Assembly: GCA_944326265.1 (NCBI GenBank)
Contig: CALVDE010000006.1
Coordinates: forward strand, 38,142-102,141
Length of the DNA: 64,000 nt
Direction: 5' to 3'
From: an uncultured Bacteroidales bacterium
GTDB lineage: Bacteria; Bacteroidota; Bacteroidia; Bacteroidales; UBA932
In this document: piece by piece, positions 53,588 to 62,480 of the stretch
How the letters are laid out: the number at the start of each line of letters is the position of its first letter
Numbering within the stretch: the first letter of the stretch is position 1
Position numbers and translations under genes: made by a program
Notes under the pieces: generated by a model
The model's input: the letters and a program-made list of their open reading frames with translations, nothing else
Databases searched by the model: none
What the model was told of the DNA's origin: nothing

Positions 53588-54487
53588 TTACTCGTAAATC
53601 CCCTTTTGGTAGTCCGTGATATATTGCGTAAACGTCTTTCCCGTCTGTTGCTTGAAGAAACGCATCAGATGGCTGGGGTCGGAAAAGTGGAACTCGTCCG
53701 CCAACTGGCTCACGTTGCGGTCGGAGAACAACAGCTCGTTTTTCAATTCCTCCAACAAGCGTTGTTTGAGCAGATGGGTGGCGGACACGCCGAACTGCGC
53801 CATTACAGAATTGTTCAGAGTGATACGGCTCACGCGGAGTATATCGGCATATTCCTGAACACGCTGCATGTCGCGGATATGTTTCTCCAACAGGTCTTTG
53901 AATTGGAAGGCATAATTGTTCTTCGGCACTTCGACCGGCAGACGGTAAGTTTTGGCGTATGCCCGGTTGATAACCACCAACAGATAGTAAAGCACAGATA
54001 CGATAAGGTTGTAAGTGTCTGCCACAGGATGCAGCAGCTCCTGTTTTATCTTCCCCAAGAGGCGCATATATTCCGCCAGTTCTTCCGGCGCGGCAAACAG
54101 GTACGGTGGCGTGTCGGTCTGATAATAATACAGCAGGCGATAGACGAAGAACTTGTCGGCGATGAACGTGCGCATAAAGTCTTCGCGAAAGATAAGAAAG
54201 GTGTAGTCCAGTTCCGCTTCGTCCACGTGCCATTCCTGTTGCTGGTGCGGCGACAGGAGGAGCACCATATCGTCCCGTAACTCTATTTTGCGGAAGTTTA
54301 ACAGCACATAGCCATTGGCGCGGCGAAAGAAATAGAAACTGAAAAAATCCGTCTTGAACGTCCGGTGCTCGGTCAAGACACCACAGATGTCCTTGCTCTC
54401 GCCTGTGTTGATGTAGAAGTCCACGCCGCAACGTGTCTTGCTGAACGGGACGCTGACCAGTCTTTCGGGGTTGGTTATCGTTTTCAT
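53588..54487 (-). CDS. AraC-family transcriptional regulator
   Basis: A 299-residue regulator with an N-terminal cupin-like domain (GYVLLNFRKIELRDDMVLLL) and C-terminal tandem HTH (YADILRVSRITLNNSVMAQF, NVSQLADEFHFSDPSHLMRF). A -7 box TATATTTG (reverse of 54510-54517) sets the ATG giving MKTITN; a longer frame upstream is not transcribed. It is divergent from the metallo-hydrolase/radical SAM operon and is its likely activator. It is closely related to the AraC fragment on the other side of that operon. Confidence 0.9.
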   Translation of the reverse strand: MKTITNPERLVSVPFSKTRCGVDFYINTGESKDICGVLTEHRTFKTDFFSFYFFRRANGYVLLNFRKIELRDDMVLLLSPHQQQEWHVDEAELDYTFLIFREDFMRTFIADKFFVYRLLYYYQTDTPPYLFAAPEELAEYMRLLGKIKQELLHPVADTYNLIVSVLYYLLVVINRAYAKTYRLPVEVPKNNYAFQFKDLLEKHIRDMQRVQEYADILRVSRITLNNSVMAQFGVSATHLLKQRLLEELKNELLFSDRNVSQLADEFHFSDPSHLMRFFKQQTGKTFTQYITDYQKGIYE

Positions 54488-54622
54488 CGCTCTTGTTCTT
54501 TGCTTTCTGCAAATATACATCATTCTTTTATCAAAATGGCATATATTTCTCTTTTTAAGGCATAGAGGCATCAGGGGAATCTTCCGAACTTTGCACCCGA
54601 CAAATCATAAAAGCGTAACATT

Positions 54623-55399
54623 ATGAACGAGAAAGCTATTATCCGGTTGGTGCGCAGCGCCACCTTGAAAATCAATTATGCAGGACACACCATCCTTGTT
54701 GACCCCGTATTTGCCGACAAAGGAACCCTGCAATCCGCTCTCGGCGTGTATAAAAGTCCGAGGGTACATCTGGTAATGCCCATCAGCGAAATCACCGAGG
54801 GCGTGGATATGGTACTGCTCACACACAACCACATTGACCATTATGAACCGAGCGTGAAACAACATTTGCCGAAAGACATCCCTTTCTACACCCAGCCGCA
54901 AGACAAGGAAACCCTCGTGCAAGATGGTTTTACAAATGTAGAAGCAATTGAAAAGAGCAAGACAATAGGCAACCTGACCATCCACCGCACCACGGGTCAT
55001 CACGGTTTCGGTCAGATAGGCCAGATGATGGGACCCGTGTCGGGCTATGTGCTGATGGCGGAGGGACTTCCGACCATTTATATAATGGGCGACTGCAAAT
55101 GGGAACCGTGCATCCTTGAAACCGTGGAAAAATACCGCCCTGATTATATCGTTGTAAACAGCGGCGGTGCGGTGTTCCCCGAATTTTCCAAGACAGACGG
55201 CTGCATCATCCCCGACGAACAGGAAGTGATGGCGATGCTCGACACGCTCCCCGCACAAATCAAACTGATAGCCGTACACATGGATGCTATTGACCATTGC
55301 CAGACAACACGCGAAATCCTGCGAAACGAAGCCCGCCACCACGGAGTGGATATGAACCGACTGATTATGCCGGGAGATGGGGAGAGCATTACGTTATGA
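54623..55399 (+). CDS. MBL-fold metallo-hydrolase (UlaG/UPF0173-like)
   Basis: A 258-residue beta-lactamase-fold hydrolase. The metal motif is THNHIDHYEP (HxHxDH), with further ligands in TTGHHGFG, MGDCKWE and AVHMDAIDH. The N-terminus IRLVRSATLKINYAGHTILV is typical of the UlaG-like group acting on lactones or phosphodiesters. The stop overlaps the ATG of the first radical SAM gene (ATGA), so the three genes form one operon. Confidence 0.88.
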   Translation: MNEKAIIRLVRSATLKINYAGHTILVDPVFADKGTLQSALGVYKSPRVHLVMPISEITEGVDMVLLTHNHIDHYEPSVKQHLPKDIPFYTQPQDKETLVQDGFTNVEAIEKSKTIGNLTIHRTTGHHGFGQIGQMMGPVSGYVLMAEGLPTIYIMGDCKWEPCILETVEKYRPDYIVVNSGGAVFPEFSKTDGCIIPDEQEVMAMLDTLPAQIKLIAVHMDAIDHCQTTREILRNEARHHGVDMNRLIMPGDGESITL

Positions 55400-56064
55400 G
55401 TGTTTGCATCAAATCGCTGATAAAGAATATGAACATAGTGATAGGCTGCTCAATAGGGTGCAGCTACTGCTATGCCCGTAATAACTGTCGCCGCTTCCAT
55501 ATCACGGACGATTTTTCTGTACCCGAATATATGGGGCGCAAGCTACACATCATCGACACTCCAAAACCTCACGTATGGCTGATGACCGGAATGAGCGACT
55601 TCTCCGATTGGAAGCCTGAATGGAACGCGGAGATTTTCGGAAGAATGAAAAGCAATCCGCAACACGCTTATATCTTTCTTACGAAACGTCCGGATAAGGT
55701 CTGTTTTTCTACGGATGACGAAAATGTCTGGATGGGCGTGACCGTCACGCGCAGTTCCGAGAAAAAAAGGTTAGAAGATTTGAAAAGAAATATCAAGGCC
55801 AAACATTACCACGTCACCTTTGAACCTATCTTTGACGAAATCGGAGAGATAGACTTCGCGGGTATCGATTGGGTTGTCATAGGCACGGAAACGGGACATC
55901 GGAAAGGCAAAGTGGATTCCCGTCTCGAATGGGTGCTTCACATTGCCGACCAAGCCAAAGCGCAAGGAATCCCCGTATTTATGAAAGAGGATTTGCTGCT
56001 TATAATGGGTGAAGAAAGGATGATTCAGGAACTGCCGGAACAATTTATCAAACGCATACAATGA
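55396..56064 (+). CDS. Radical SAM protein, mobile-pair A type
   Basis: A 222-residue radical SAM enzyme with the cluster motif C18-x3-C22-x2-C25 (GCSIGCSYCYARN) followed by the DUF5131/Gp37-like pattern WLMTGMSDFSDW, AYIFLTKRPDK, VWMGVTVTRS and FEPIFDEIGEIDFAGIDWVV (quoted in separate blocks). I recall this as the A member of the radical SAM mobile pair. Both ends overlap neighbours by ATGA, so stoichiometric production with the hydrolase and partner B is likely. The substrate is unknown. Confidence 0.85.
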   Translation: MSVCIKSLIKNMNIVIGCSIGCSYCYARNNCRRFHITDDFSVPEYMGRKLHIIDTPKPHVWLMTGMSDFSDWKPEWNAEIFGRMKSNPQHAYIFLTKRPDKVCFSTDDENVWMGVTVTRSSEKKRLEDLKRNIKAKHYHVTFEPIFDEIGEIDFAGIDWVVIGTETGHRKGKVDSRLEWVLHIADQAKAQGIPVFMKEDLLLIMGEERMIQELPEQFIKRIQ

Positions 56065-56936
56065 ATACTGAAACAATCAAGGAAATAGACGTACAGAGCG
56101 TTATGACCAAATCCGCACTGCCAGTCGGAGGATATTCGGTCAATCCTTACGTGGGATGCCCTCACGCCTGCAAGTATTGCTACGCATCGTTTATGAAACG
56201 CTTCACCGGGCATACAGAACCGTGGGGCGCGTTTCTGGACGTGAAGAACTGGAAACCGATAGCCAATCCGCACAAATATGACGGTGAGCGCATCGTGATA
56301 GGTTCCGTGACGGACGGTTACAACCCCTATGAGGAACAATTCCGCCGTACCCGCAGGCTGCTCGAAGAACTGCGCGGAAGCAACGCCGAGATTATGGTAT
56401 GTACGAAGTCCGACCTCGTCATTCGCGACCTCGACCTGTTGAAACGTTTTCCCAAAGTAACAGTGTCTTGGTCAATCAATACGCTTAACGAACAGTTTCG
56501 TGCGGATATGGACAACGCCGTGAGCATAGAACGCCGCCTGAAAGCAATGCGCCAAGTCTATGAGGCAGGCATCCGTACCGTGTGTTTCGTTTCGCCCATA
56601 TTTCCGGGAATAACCGATGTAAAGACGATTATCAAGGAAGTGAAAGGATATGCCGATTTGATATGGCTTGAAAATCTGAACCTGCGCGGACAATTCAAAG
56701 GAGAGATAATGGCATATATCCGTGAGAAGTATCCCGAACTCTTCCCATTATACGATGAGATTTACAACAAGAAAAGGCTTGATTACTGGCAGGCATTGGA
56801 GCAGGACATATCCCAATATGCACAGACGCAAGGATTTCCCTATCGGGTGAACGATTTGCCTTACGGACGCTCGGAAAAAGGAAAGCCTGTCATCGTAAAT
56901 TATTTCTATCACGAAAAAATCAGGCTCAAAAAATAA
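56061..56936 (+). CDS. Radical SAM protein, mobile-pair B type
   Basis: A 291-residue radical SAM enzyme of the SplB/Rv2578c-like group. The cluster motif is C33-x3-C37-x2-C40 in YVGCPHACKYCYASF. Next come IVIGSVTDGYNPYEE and TVSWSINTLNEQF, then VCFVSPIFPGITD. It is fused in translation to the A gene. The pair with a metallo-hydrolase and AraC regulator recurs on mobile DNA in Bacteroidales and some Firmicutes, to my knowledge without an assigned reaction. Confidence 0.85.
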   Translation: MNTETIKEIDVQSVMTKSALPVGGYSVNPYVGCPHACKYCYASFMKRFTGHTEPWGAFLDVKNWKPIANPHKYDGERIVIGSVTDGYNPYEEQFRRTRRLLEELRGSNAEIMVCTKSDLVIRDLDLLKRFPKVTVSWSINTLNEQFRADMDNAVSIERRLKAMRQVYEAGIRTVCFVSPIFPGITDVKTIIKEVKGYADLIWLENLNLRGQFKGEIMAYIREKYPELFPLYDEIYNKKRLDYWQALEQDISQYAQTQGFPYRVNDLPYGRSEKGKPVIVNYFYHEKIRLKK

Positions 56937-56950
56937 GTGGCATACAGCCT

Positions 56951-57591
56951 TTAATCCTCACGGTTCATCTCCGCAAGAAATGCGCTGATGGTCTGCCCCG
57001 TCATCTGCTTGAAGAAGCGCATCAGGTGGTTCGGCTCGGAGAAGTGCAGGCGGAAAGCGATTTCTTTTACGGAGAGGTCGGAGAAAAGCAGGTCGTTCTT
57101 CACCTCTTGCAGGAGGCGTTGCTTCAGCAGATGCACTGCCGAGAGGCCGAACTCGCGCATCACCGCCTTATTGAGCGACACGCGGCTGATGCCCATCATT
57201 TCGGCATAATCCGCCACACGCGCCTTGTCGCAGATGTTCTTTTCCAAGAGTTGCTTGTACTGATAAGCGTAGTTGTTCAGCGGCAGGGCAAACGGCAAGT
57301 GGAAGCGGCTAGCATAAATGCGGTTAAGCAGCAGGAGGAACTGGTAGAGGTAGGCGACAATCAGGTGGTAGCTGTCGGCAATCGGATTGCGCAGTTCCTT
57401 CTTCATCTTCCGCAGCAAGTCGAGCAACGGGCAGGCTTCTTCCTCCGGCATATCGAACCAAGTGAGATAATCGTGCTGGTTGCAATAAAGCAGACGGTAC
57501 ATGAAATACTTGTCCGAGAGGAAATTGTTCACAAACTCCTCCTGAAAGACAAAGAACGTATAATCCAGCCTGTCTGCATGTGCAGGACTGT
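56951..57591 (-). pseudogene. AraC-family regulator, N-terminally truncated by a rearrangement
   Basis: The C-terminal two thirds of an AraC protein very like the one at 53588: LDYTFFVFQEEFVNNFLSDK aligns with its LDYTFLIFREDF..., and the HTH region (DYAEMMGISRVSLNKAVMRE, SVKEIAFRLHFSEPNHLMRF) is intact. The frame is readable past its first usable GTG (57532) up to about 57590. There it runs into sequence belonging to a different gene in another frame. The sensor domain is lost. Confidence 0.78.
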
Positions 57592-57864
57592 GAGCCAGTA
57601 GTCGGTGTAGGCGGTCCAGTAGAGGATGAGGTTGTCAGGTCTGTCAGCATGGATGTCCTGAAGTCTGGAGCGGATACTGGTCAGGGTGCCGGGATCACCG
57701 GAGACAATACATGTGGTGAAGGCGTTGTGGATGCTGTCCTGGACTGATACCGGCAGGGTGTTGCTCTGTGCCTTGGAAGTGAATACGATGGCGGATGTCA
57801 TCAGGATGACTAAGGATGTGATTGTTCTTTTTATAATAAAATACTTTATAAAATAAACTAAAAT
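57529..57864 (-). pseudogene. Exported hypothetical protein, 3'-truncated and joined to AraC sequence
   Basis: Residues 1-33 form a signal peptide (ending VFTSKAQ). The mature part, LPVSVQDSIHNAFTTCIVSG and DIHADRPDNLILYWTAYTDY, resembles secreted helical-repeat proteins of Bacteroidetes. After YWLTVLHMQTG the frame continues only because it is reading the AraC remnant out of frame, then stops. The natural C-terminus is missing. The junction lies near 57585-57595. Confidence 0.6.
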
Positions 57865-58036
57865 CATCAAAAAGAAGAGGGGCGCCTGACTCCTCTTTAT
57901 GATTTTGGACAAAGATAAACTGATTTATATTATAAACCAAATCTTTTTTGAAAAATATTAAAAACCAGAGAGCTTGTATAATGTATTACAACTATGAGAT
58001 TCTGCAAATGCTGGCAAAATGAACATCTATGGCAAT

Positions 58037-58084
58037 AAAAACGGTGCTGCTGAAAAGCCTAAGACTTTTGGGCAGCACCGTTTG
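58037..58084. terminator. Long hairpin terminator of the hydrolase-AKR operon
   Basis: ACGGTGCTGC and GCAGCACCGT form the outer stem, with AAAAG/CTTTT pairing in the loop. A- and T-rich flanks suit termination on the minus strand, downstream of the hydrolase gene. Confidence 0.75.
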
Positions 58085-58108
58085 TTCAGATGTATTGCTC
58101 TCTGATTT

Positions 58109-59071
58109 TTATCTCAGGTATTTTCTGAAAAACGCTTCAATCCGGTCGAACGGGATGATGTCCGTCCGGTCGTATAAGTCGGTATGGCTCGCACCGGGAA
58201 TGATCATCAGTTCCTTGTTGTCTCCTTTCAATTTGCCGAAAGCCTCTTGGGAAACTGGAAGCGAGTAGGCCTTCTCCCCATGCACGACAAGCACGGCGGA
58301 ACGGATTTCGTCCGCATGGTCGAGTAGGGAGAATGTGAGGAATGGCAGGTCGGCTATCTTCTCCCAACCTCCGTTGGAGTTCACCGAACGGGGATGGAAG
58401 CCGCGCGGAGTCTTGTAATAGTCCCGGTAATCCTTCATAAAGCCGGGCGCATCGTCGGGCAGATTTGCCGGCACGCCGCCGCTGCGTCCGTTGGTCCGTC
58501 CGGCAAGGAGATCGGCGGTGCGCTGTTCGTTGAGCTGCCTGCGCATTTCATACCTCTGTTCCTTGTCGTAAGGGTCGAATGCTCCCATCGTGGATGAAAC
58601 GGTGGCTTTGATGCGGGTATCCTGCACGGCAGCGTTGATGCTGATGCCTCCGAAGCCGCAGATACCCAGAATGCCGATGCGCTCCCTGTCTACCTCCGGC
58701 TGGAGCATAAAGAAATCCACCGCCGCACTGTAATCCTCGGTATAGATTTCCCCCGATGAGATGTAACGGGGCTGTCCGCCGCTTTCTCCGCTGAATGACG
58801 GGTCGAAAGCGAGAGTGATGAAACCGCGTTCGGCAAGGGTCTGGGCATACAGTCCAGATGCCTGCTCCTTTACCGCTCCGTAAGGGCCGCAGACAGCGAT
58901 TGCGGGCAGTTTCCCTGCCTGGTTCTTGGGCATGTACAGGTCGCCGACCAGGCGGATGCCGTAACGGTTGGTGAAGCTGACCTTCTTGTGGCTAACTTTG
59001 TCACTGAGGGCAAAAGTTTTGTCCCATTCGGGGGTGTCGATGTATTTCGTTTCCATGTTCAATGTGTTCAT
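58109..59071 (-). CDS. Alpha/beta hydrolase (dienelactone-hydrolase-like)
   Basis: A 320-residue cytosolic hydrolase. The fold starts near LVGDLYMPKNQ. The nucleophile elbow reads GICGFGG, a Cys rather than Ser as in dienelactone hydrolases. A late acid/His pair is likely in VLVVHGEKAY and IPGASHTDLYDRTD. Homologues in Bacteroidales lie beside aldo/keto reductases, as here (six bases after the AKR stop). Substrates are unknown. No signal peptide. Confidence 0.85.
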   Translation of the reverse strand: MNTLNMETKYIDTPEWDKTFALSDKVSHKKVSFTNRYGIRLVGDLYMPKNQAGKLPAIAVCGPYGAVKEQASGLYAQTLAERGFITLAFDPSFSGESGGQPRYISSGEIYTEDYSAAVDFFMLQPEVDRERIGILGICGFGGISINAAVQDTRIKATVSSTMGAFDPYDKEQRYEMRRQLNEQRTADLLAGRTNGRSGGVPANLPDDAPGFMKDYRDYYKTPRGFHPRSVNSNGGWEKIADLPFLTFSLLDHADEIRSAVLVVHGEKAYSLPVSQEAFGKLKGDNKELMIIPGASHTDLYDRTDIIPFDRIEAFFRKYLR

Positions 59072-59077
59072 TGGTTG

Positions 59078-59926
59078 TTATTCGTGAATCTTGTGCAAGC
59101 CGATGCCTTTTACGGTGGGTAAATCCATGTCATCGTAAATCGGACTCTTCCCTGTGTCCAGTCCGCCAATAGCCTGCATTTCTTGTTCGGTCAGTGTGAA
59201 ATCAAAAATAGAAAAGTTCTCAATCATCCGCTCCTTGCGTACCGTCTTGGGAATGACCACCACATTGCGCTGGTTCAGCCAGCGGAGCACGACTTGACCG
59301 ACCGTGCGCCCGTGGTTTTCGGCGATGGCTTTCAGCACGGGATTGTTCCAGATGTCGTTCTGCCCTTCGGCAAAAGGTGCCCATGCTTCGTGCTGTATGC
59401 CTTCGCATTGCAGGAACTTGTTGGCGGCTTGCTGCTGGAAGAACGGGTGGGTCTCCAACTGGTTGACGGCGGGCTTCACCTCATTGTGCAGGAAAAGGTC
59501 CTGCAGGCGTTCATTGGAGAAGCTCGTCACGCCGATGGCGCGGATAAGCCCTTCTTTGTAAAGCCGTTCGCAGACTCTCCATGCGGCATAATAGTTGCCG
59601 TAGGGCTTGTGCAGCAAGTAGAGGTCGATGTAATCCAGTCCGAGCAACTTCAACGACTTGTCGAAGGCCCGGAGCGCATCCTCATACTCGTAGTCCTGCA
59701 CCCACAGTTTGGTGGTGATGAAAAAGTCCTCGCGCCTGATGCCGCTCTTCCTGATAGCATTGCCCACTTGCTCCTCGTTGAAATAAGAAGCGGCCGTGTC
59801 GAACATCCGATATCCTACCTCGACGGCATCGCTTACAACTCTTTCCGTCTCATCCACCGGAATCTGATAGACGCCGAATCCGATAGCCGGCATCATTACG
59901 CCATTGTTCAATCTTACATCTTTCAT
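59078..59926 (-). CDS. Aldo/keto reductase (2,5-diketo-gluconate reductase-like)
   Basis: A 282-residue cytosolic AKR. The catalytic tetrad is Asp/Tyr in GYRMFDTAASYFNEE, Lys in FFITTKLWVQD and His in LYLLHKPYG. The NADP-binding loop IPKTVRKERMIENF is near the C-terminus. It reduces aldehydes or ketones with NADPH. A TAATTTTG box (reverse of 59952-59959) precedes it in a control region resembling the 76-base repeats upstream of the other AKR. It is divergent from an AraC gene. Confidence 0.93.
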   Translation of the reverse strand: MKDVRLNNGVMMPAIGFGVYQIPVDETERVVSDAVEVGYRMFDTAASYFNEEQVGNAIRKSGIRREDFFITTKLWVQDYEYEDALRAFDKSLKLLGLDYIDLYLLHKPYGNYYAAWRVCERLYKEGLIRAIGVTSFSNERLQDLFLHNEVKPAVNQLETHPFFQQQAANKFLQCEGIQHEAWAPFAEGQNDIWNNPVLKAIAENHGRTVGQVVLRWLNQRNVVVIPKTVRKERMIENFSIFDFTLTEQEMQAIGGLDTGKSPIYDDMDLPTVKGIGLHKIHE

Positions 59927-59951
59927 ATACTCAGAGTTTTAATTTCTGATG

Positions 59952-60011
59952 CAAAATTACGGTGTGCCTGTCGTTCCGTTATTGCATAATCAGGGGCAAT
60001 ATTTTCACTTT
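59952..60011 (-). promoter_or_regulatory. AKR promoter related to the duplicated 76-base promoters
   Basis: On the minus strand: AGTGAAAAT, a C-run, TTATG, AACGG and TAATTTTGCAT in the same order as in the 34703 and 37111 copies but about seven bases shorter. This suggests a common class of AraC-type operators. Confidence 0.5.
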
Positions 60012-60061
60012 TCGTGGTTTTTGTGTATGTTTGCGGGCAAACGGACTCAGATTGTCAGAGA

Positions 60062-60898
60062 ATGGGCGATACGAAATTCGACGGAATCATTTTTGCCGAC
60101 ACATGGCAGGAATTCAACACCTTGCAGTATGGGGGAAGGGTAATCCACATCCTTTGCAGAAAGGGCAATATGGGATTCACCTTTCAGGACACCCATTATA
60201 ACATATCTGCCGGAGATTATGTCATCCTGCCCAATGCGGCACTTGCTTCGGACTTCTCCGCGTCAGATGATTTCCAAGGCATACTGATGAGCCTTTCGGA
60301 GGCATTCGTCACTTCGATTGCCATCCGCAGCAACTATGGCATCATCGGACATCTGTCGCTCCTGCGGAACCCGGTCATGAAACTTTCCGGACGGGACTTC
60401 CTTGTCTGTGAGGCTGCCCTGCAGTATCTGAGGATGCGCATGGAGGATGAGACGCATCTTTTCCGCGAGGAATTATTGGGCAGCCTGCTGACTGCGCATA
60501 TCCTTGACCTGTACGATATTCACGCACGCAGCCGCAAGGAAGTGCAGGTCTCTGAGCGCGTTACCTCCATGCTGCGGAATTTCATAGAGCTGCTGTATAA
60601 CGAGGAATATATCCGGAACAGGGACCTTGAATTTTATGCCTCACGCCTCTGTATCACGCCCCATTATCTGTCCGAAATATGCAAAAAAGTAAGCGGAAAA
60701 CCTGCCTCATACTGGATTGAACGCTTCACCATGCAGGAAATCACCCGTCTGCTCCGGCAGAAAGAGCTTCCGCTGACCGAAATCGCAGAGCGGATGAATT
60801 TCTCTTCCGTATCATATTTCAGCCGCTATGTCCAGAAACGGTTGGGTGTTAGTCCCACTGAATACAGGAACAGTCTTTTTAAAAATATCGAAAAATGA
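60062..60898 (+). CDS. AraC-family transcriptional regulator
   Basis: A 278-residue regulator. The N-terminal sensor (IHILCRKGNMGFTFQDTHYN) is followed by a tandem HTH (LEFYASRLCITPHYLSEICK, LTEIAERMNFSSVSYFSRYV). TATGTTTG at 60026-60033 places the ATG at 60062; a longer in-frame start overlaps the promoter. It is divergent from the AKR-hydrolase operon. The stop overlaps the next gene by ATGA. Confidence 0.9.
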   Translation: MGDTKFDGIIFADTWQEFNTLQYGGRVIHILCRKGNMGFTFQDTHYNISAGDYVILPNAALASDFSASDDFQGILMSLSEAFVTSIAIRSNYGIIGHLSLLRNPVMKLSGRDFLVCEAALQYLRMRMEDETHLFREELLGSLLTAHILDLYDIHARSRKEVQVSERVTSMLRNFIELLYNEEYIRNRDLEFYASRLCITPHYLSEICKKVSGKPASYWIERFTMQEITRLLRQKELPLTEIAERMNFSSVSYFSRYVQKRLGVSPTEYRNSLFKNIEK

Positions 60899-61413
60899 GA
60901 AAAGTCAGCAGAGAAATGCCCGCCGAATGGGCTCTGGAGGTCATGCGCAAGGCCCCGTACATCACGGTAAGTTTCATCCGGAAGGACGGTTCCGCCTACG
61001 GTCTGCCGCTGTCGCTGGCATCGGCGGAGGACGGGCGGGTATGGTATTTCCACTGCGCTCTGGAGGGGGAGAAGCTCGAGGCTATCGAGGCGCATCCTGA
61101 GGTATGCCTTTCGGCCGTAAGCAAATGCTCTCCGACGGTCGGGCCCAAGGACGGCTCATTCACACTTCAATACCGCTCGGCAGTGGCCTTCGGCCGCGCT
61201 GAGCAGGTCTTCGACGAGGGAGAGAAAATCCGGGCCCTCCGCCTCATCTGCGAGCGGTTCCTGCCCCGGCACATGGACGCATTCGACGAGTCCATACGCC
61301 GCAGCCTGCACCGCACGGCAGTGGTGCGCATCACCCTCATCGCGCCGCCGACCGGCAAGCGCAAGCAGTACGACAGGGAAGGGGAGGAGATGAAGTACGG
61401 GCGGATGGAGTAA
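60895..61413 (+). CDS. Pyridoxamine-5'-phosphate-oxidase-like flavin protein (NimA-like)
   Basis: A 172-residue split-barrel protein: PYITVSFIRKDGSAYGLPLS, VWYFHCALEGEKLEAIEAHP, then VCLSAVSKCSPTVGPKDGSF. This pattern fits the Nim/HugZ-like subgroup that binds FMN or haem; some members reduce 5-nitroimidazoles. It is coupled to the AraC gene by an ATGA overlap. Resistance cannot be claimed from sequence. Confidence 0.83.
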   Translation: MRKVSREMPAEWALEVMRKAPYITVSFIRKDGSAYGLPLSLASAEDGRVWYFHCALEGEKLEAIEAHPEVCLSAVSKCSPTVGPKDGSFTLQYRSAVAFGRAEQVFDEGEKIRALRLICERFLPRHMDAFDESIRRSLHRTAVVRITLIAPPTGKRKQYDREGEEMKYGRME

Positions 61414-61418
61414 GCCCG

Positions 61419-62327
61419 TCAGCTGTTTATGCGGTATTCCTTGGGCGTGCACCCGACTTCCTTTTTGAAGAAGCGCTGGAAATGCTGAGGGTACTGAAAG
61501 CCGAGCATGTCGGCAATCTGCTTAATGCTCGCATCCGGCTCGAACAGGGCGTTCTTGGCCTTTTCGACGATTTTCAGATGTATGTGTTCCCGGGCGGTCT
61601 TACCGGTCTCGGCCTTCACCAAGTCTCCGAAATAGTTGGGTGACAGGCATATCTTATCAGCAAAATACTTCACGGTAGGAAGTCCGTACCGCTCGGCCAT
61701 GCCGGAATCCCAATAATCATCCAGCAGCCGCTCGAAACGTACAAGCACATCGTTGTTCAGTTCCTCGCGGGTGATGAACTGCCGCTCGTAGAAACGCATG
61801 CAGTAATTGAGCAGCACTTCGATGTTGGAGATAATCAGGGGCTTGGAGAACTTGTCTATCGGATGGTTCAGTTCGTGGGCGATCTTGCTCATGTAGTCCT
61901 GTATGGTCACGCGCTCATCCACGGACAGATGCAGAGCCTCATTGGACGCATACGAAAAGAAGGTGTATTGCCTTATCTTCTGGGCCAACGGTGTACGGTG
62001 CAGGAAATCCGGATGGAACAACAGCGCGTCAGCTTCCGGCACGGGACCGTCCTCGATGCGGTGGACGGCAATGGTCTGACCCGGTGCAAAGCATACCACC
62101 GTCTCGTCATCGTAATCGTACTTCGTCTTTCCATAATTGATGGTGCATCCCACGGTCTTTTTCAGGAAGAGGGCATAAAACCCGAAGGTCATCCTGTGTG
62201 CATCCGGCTGGCTCTCCGAACCGTCGAAATGCACGACGCTGACCAGCGGATGCTGCGTGTGGAATCCGAAAAACCGGTTGTACTGCTCTATCGTGTCTGC
62301 TTTTATGATTTCCATATACTTGACCAT
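61419..62327 (-). CDS. AraC-family transcriptional regulator
   Basis: A 302-residue regulator related to that at 37258 throughout: HPLVSVVHFDGSESQPDAHR, GCTINYGKTKYDYDDETVVC, VKYFADKICLSPNYFGDLVK and IKQIADMLGFQYPQHFQRFF. The -7 box TACTTTTG (reverse of 62341-62348) excludes the longer frame; the ATG at 62327 or one four codons later is the start. It is convergent with the NimA-like gene. Targets may include the neighbouring redox genes. Confidence 0.9.
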   Translation of the reverse strand: MVKYMEIIKADTIEQYNRFFGFHTQHPLVSVVHFDGSESQPDAHRMTFGFYALFLKKTVGCTINYGKTKYDYDDETVVCFAPGQTIAVHRIEDGPVPEADALLFHPDFLHRTPLAQKIRQYTFFSYASNEALHLSVDERVTIQDYMSKIAHELNHPIDKFSKPLIISNIEVLLNYCMRFYERQFITREELNNDVLVRFERLLDDYWDSGMAERYGLPTVKYFADKICLSPNYFGDLVKAETGKTAREHIHLKIVEKAKNALFEPDASIKQIADMLGFQYPQHFQRFFKKEVGCTPKEYRINS

Positions 62328-62480
62328 TTGCGTTCCGTTGCAAAAGTACACTTTTCTACGAAAGTCTTGATGAGGGAAGGTGTCAAAACGTATTTGCGGT
62401 ATCTCTTTCAGTAATACGTATAATTTGAATTCCGGGCGCAGTCCGTACCGGCAAAATCCTTATCTTTGTGGACAGATAAA

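Noticed and set aside
53517..54512. 331-codon frame overlapping the AraC gene in another frame
   Set aside because: No HTH or other domain; the overlapping frame encodes a complete AraC regulator.
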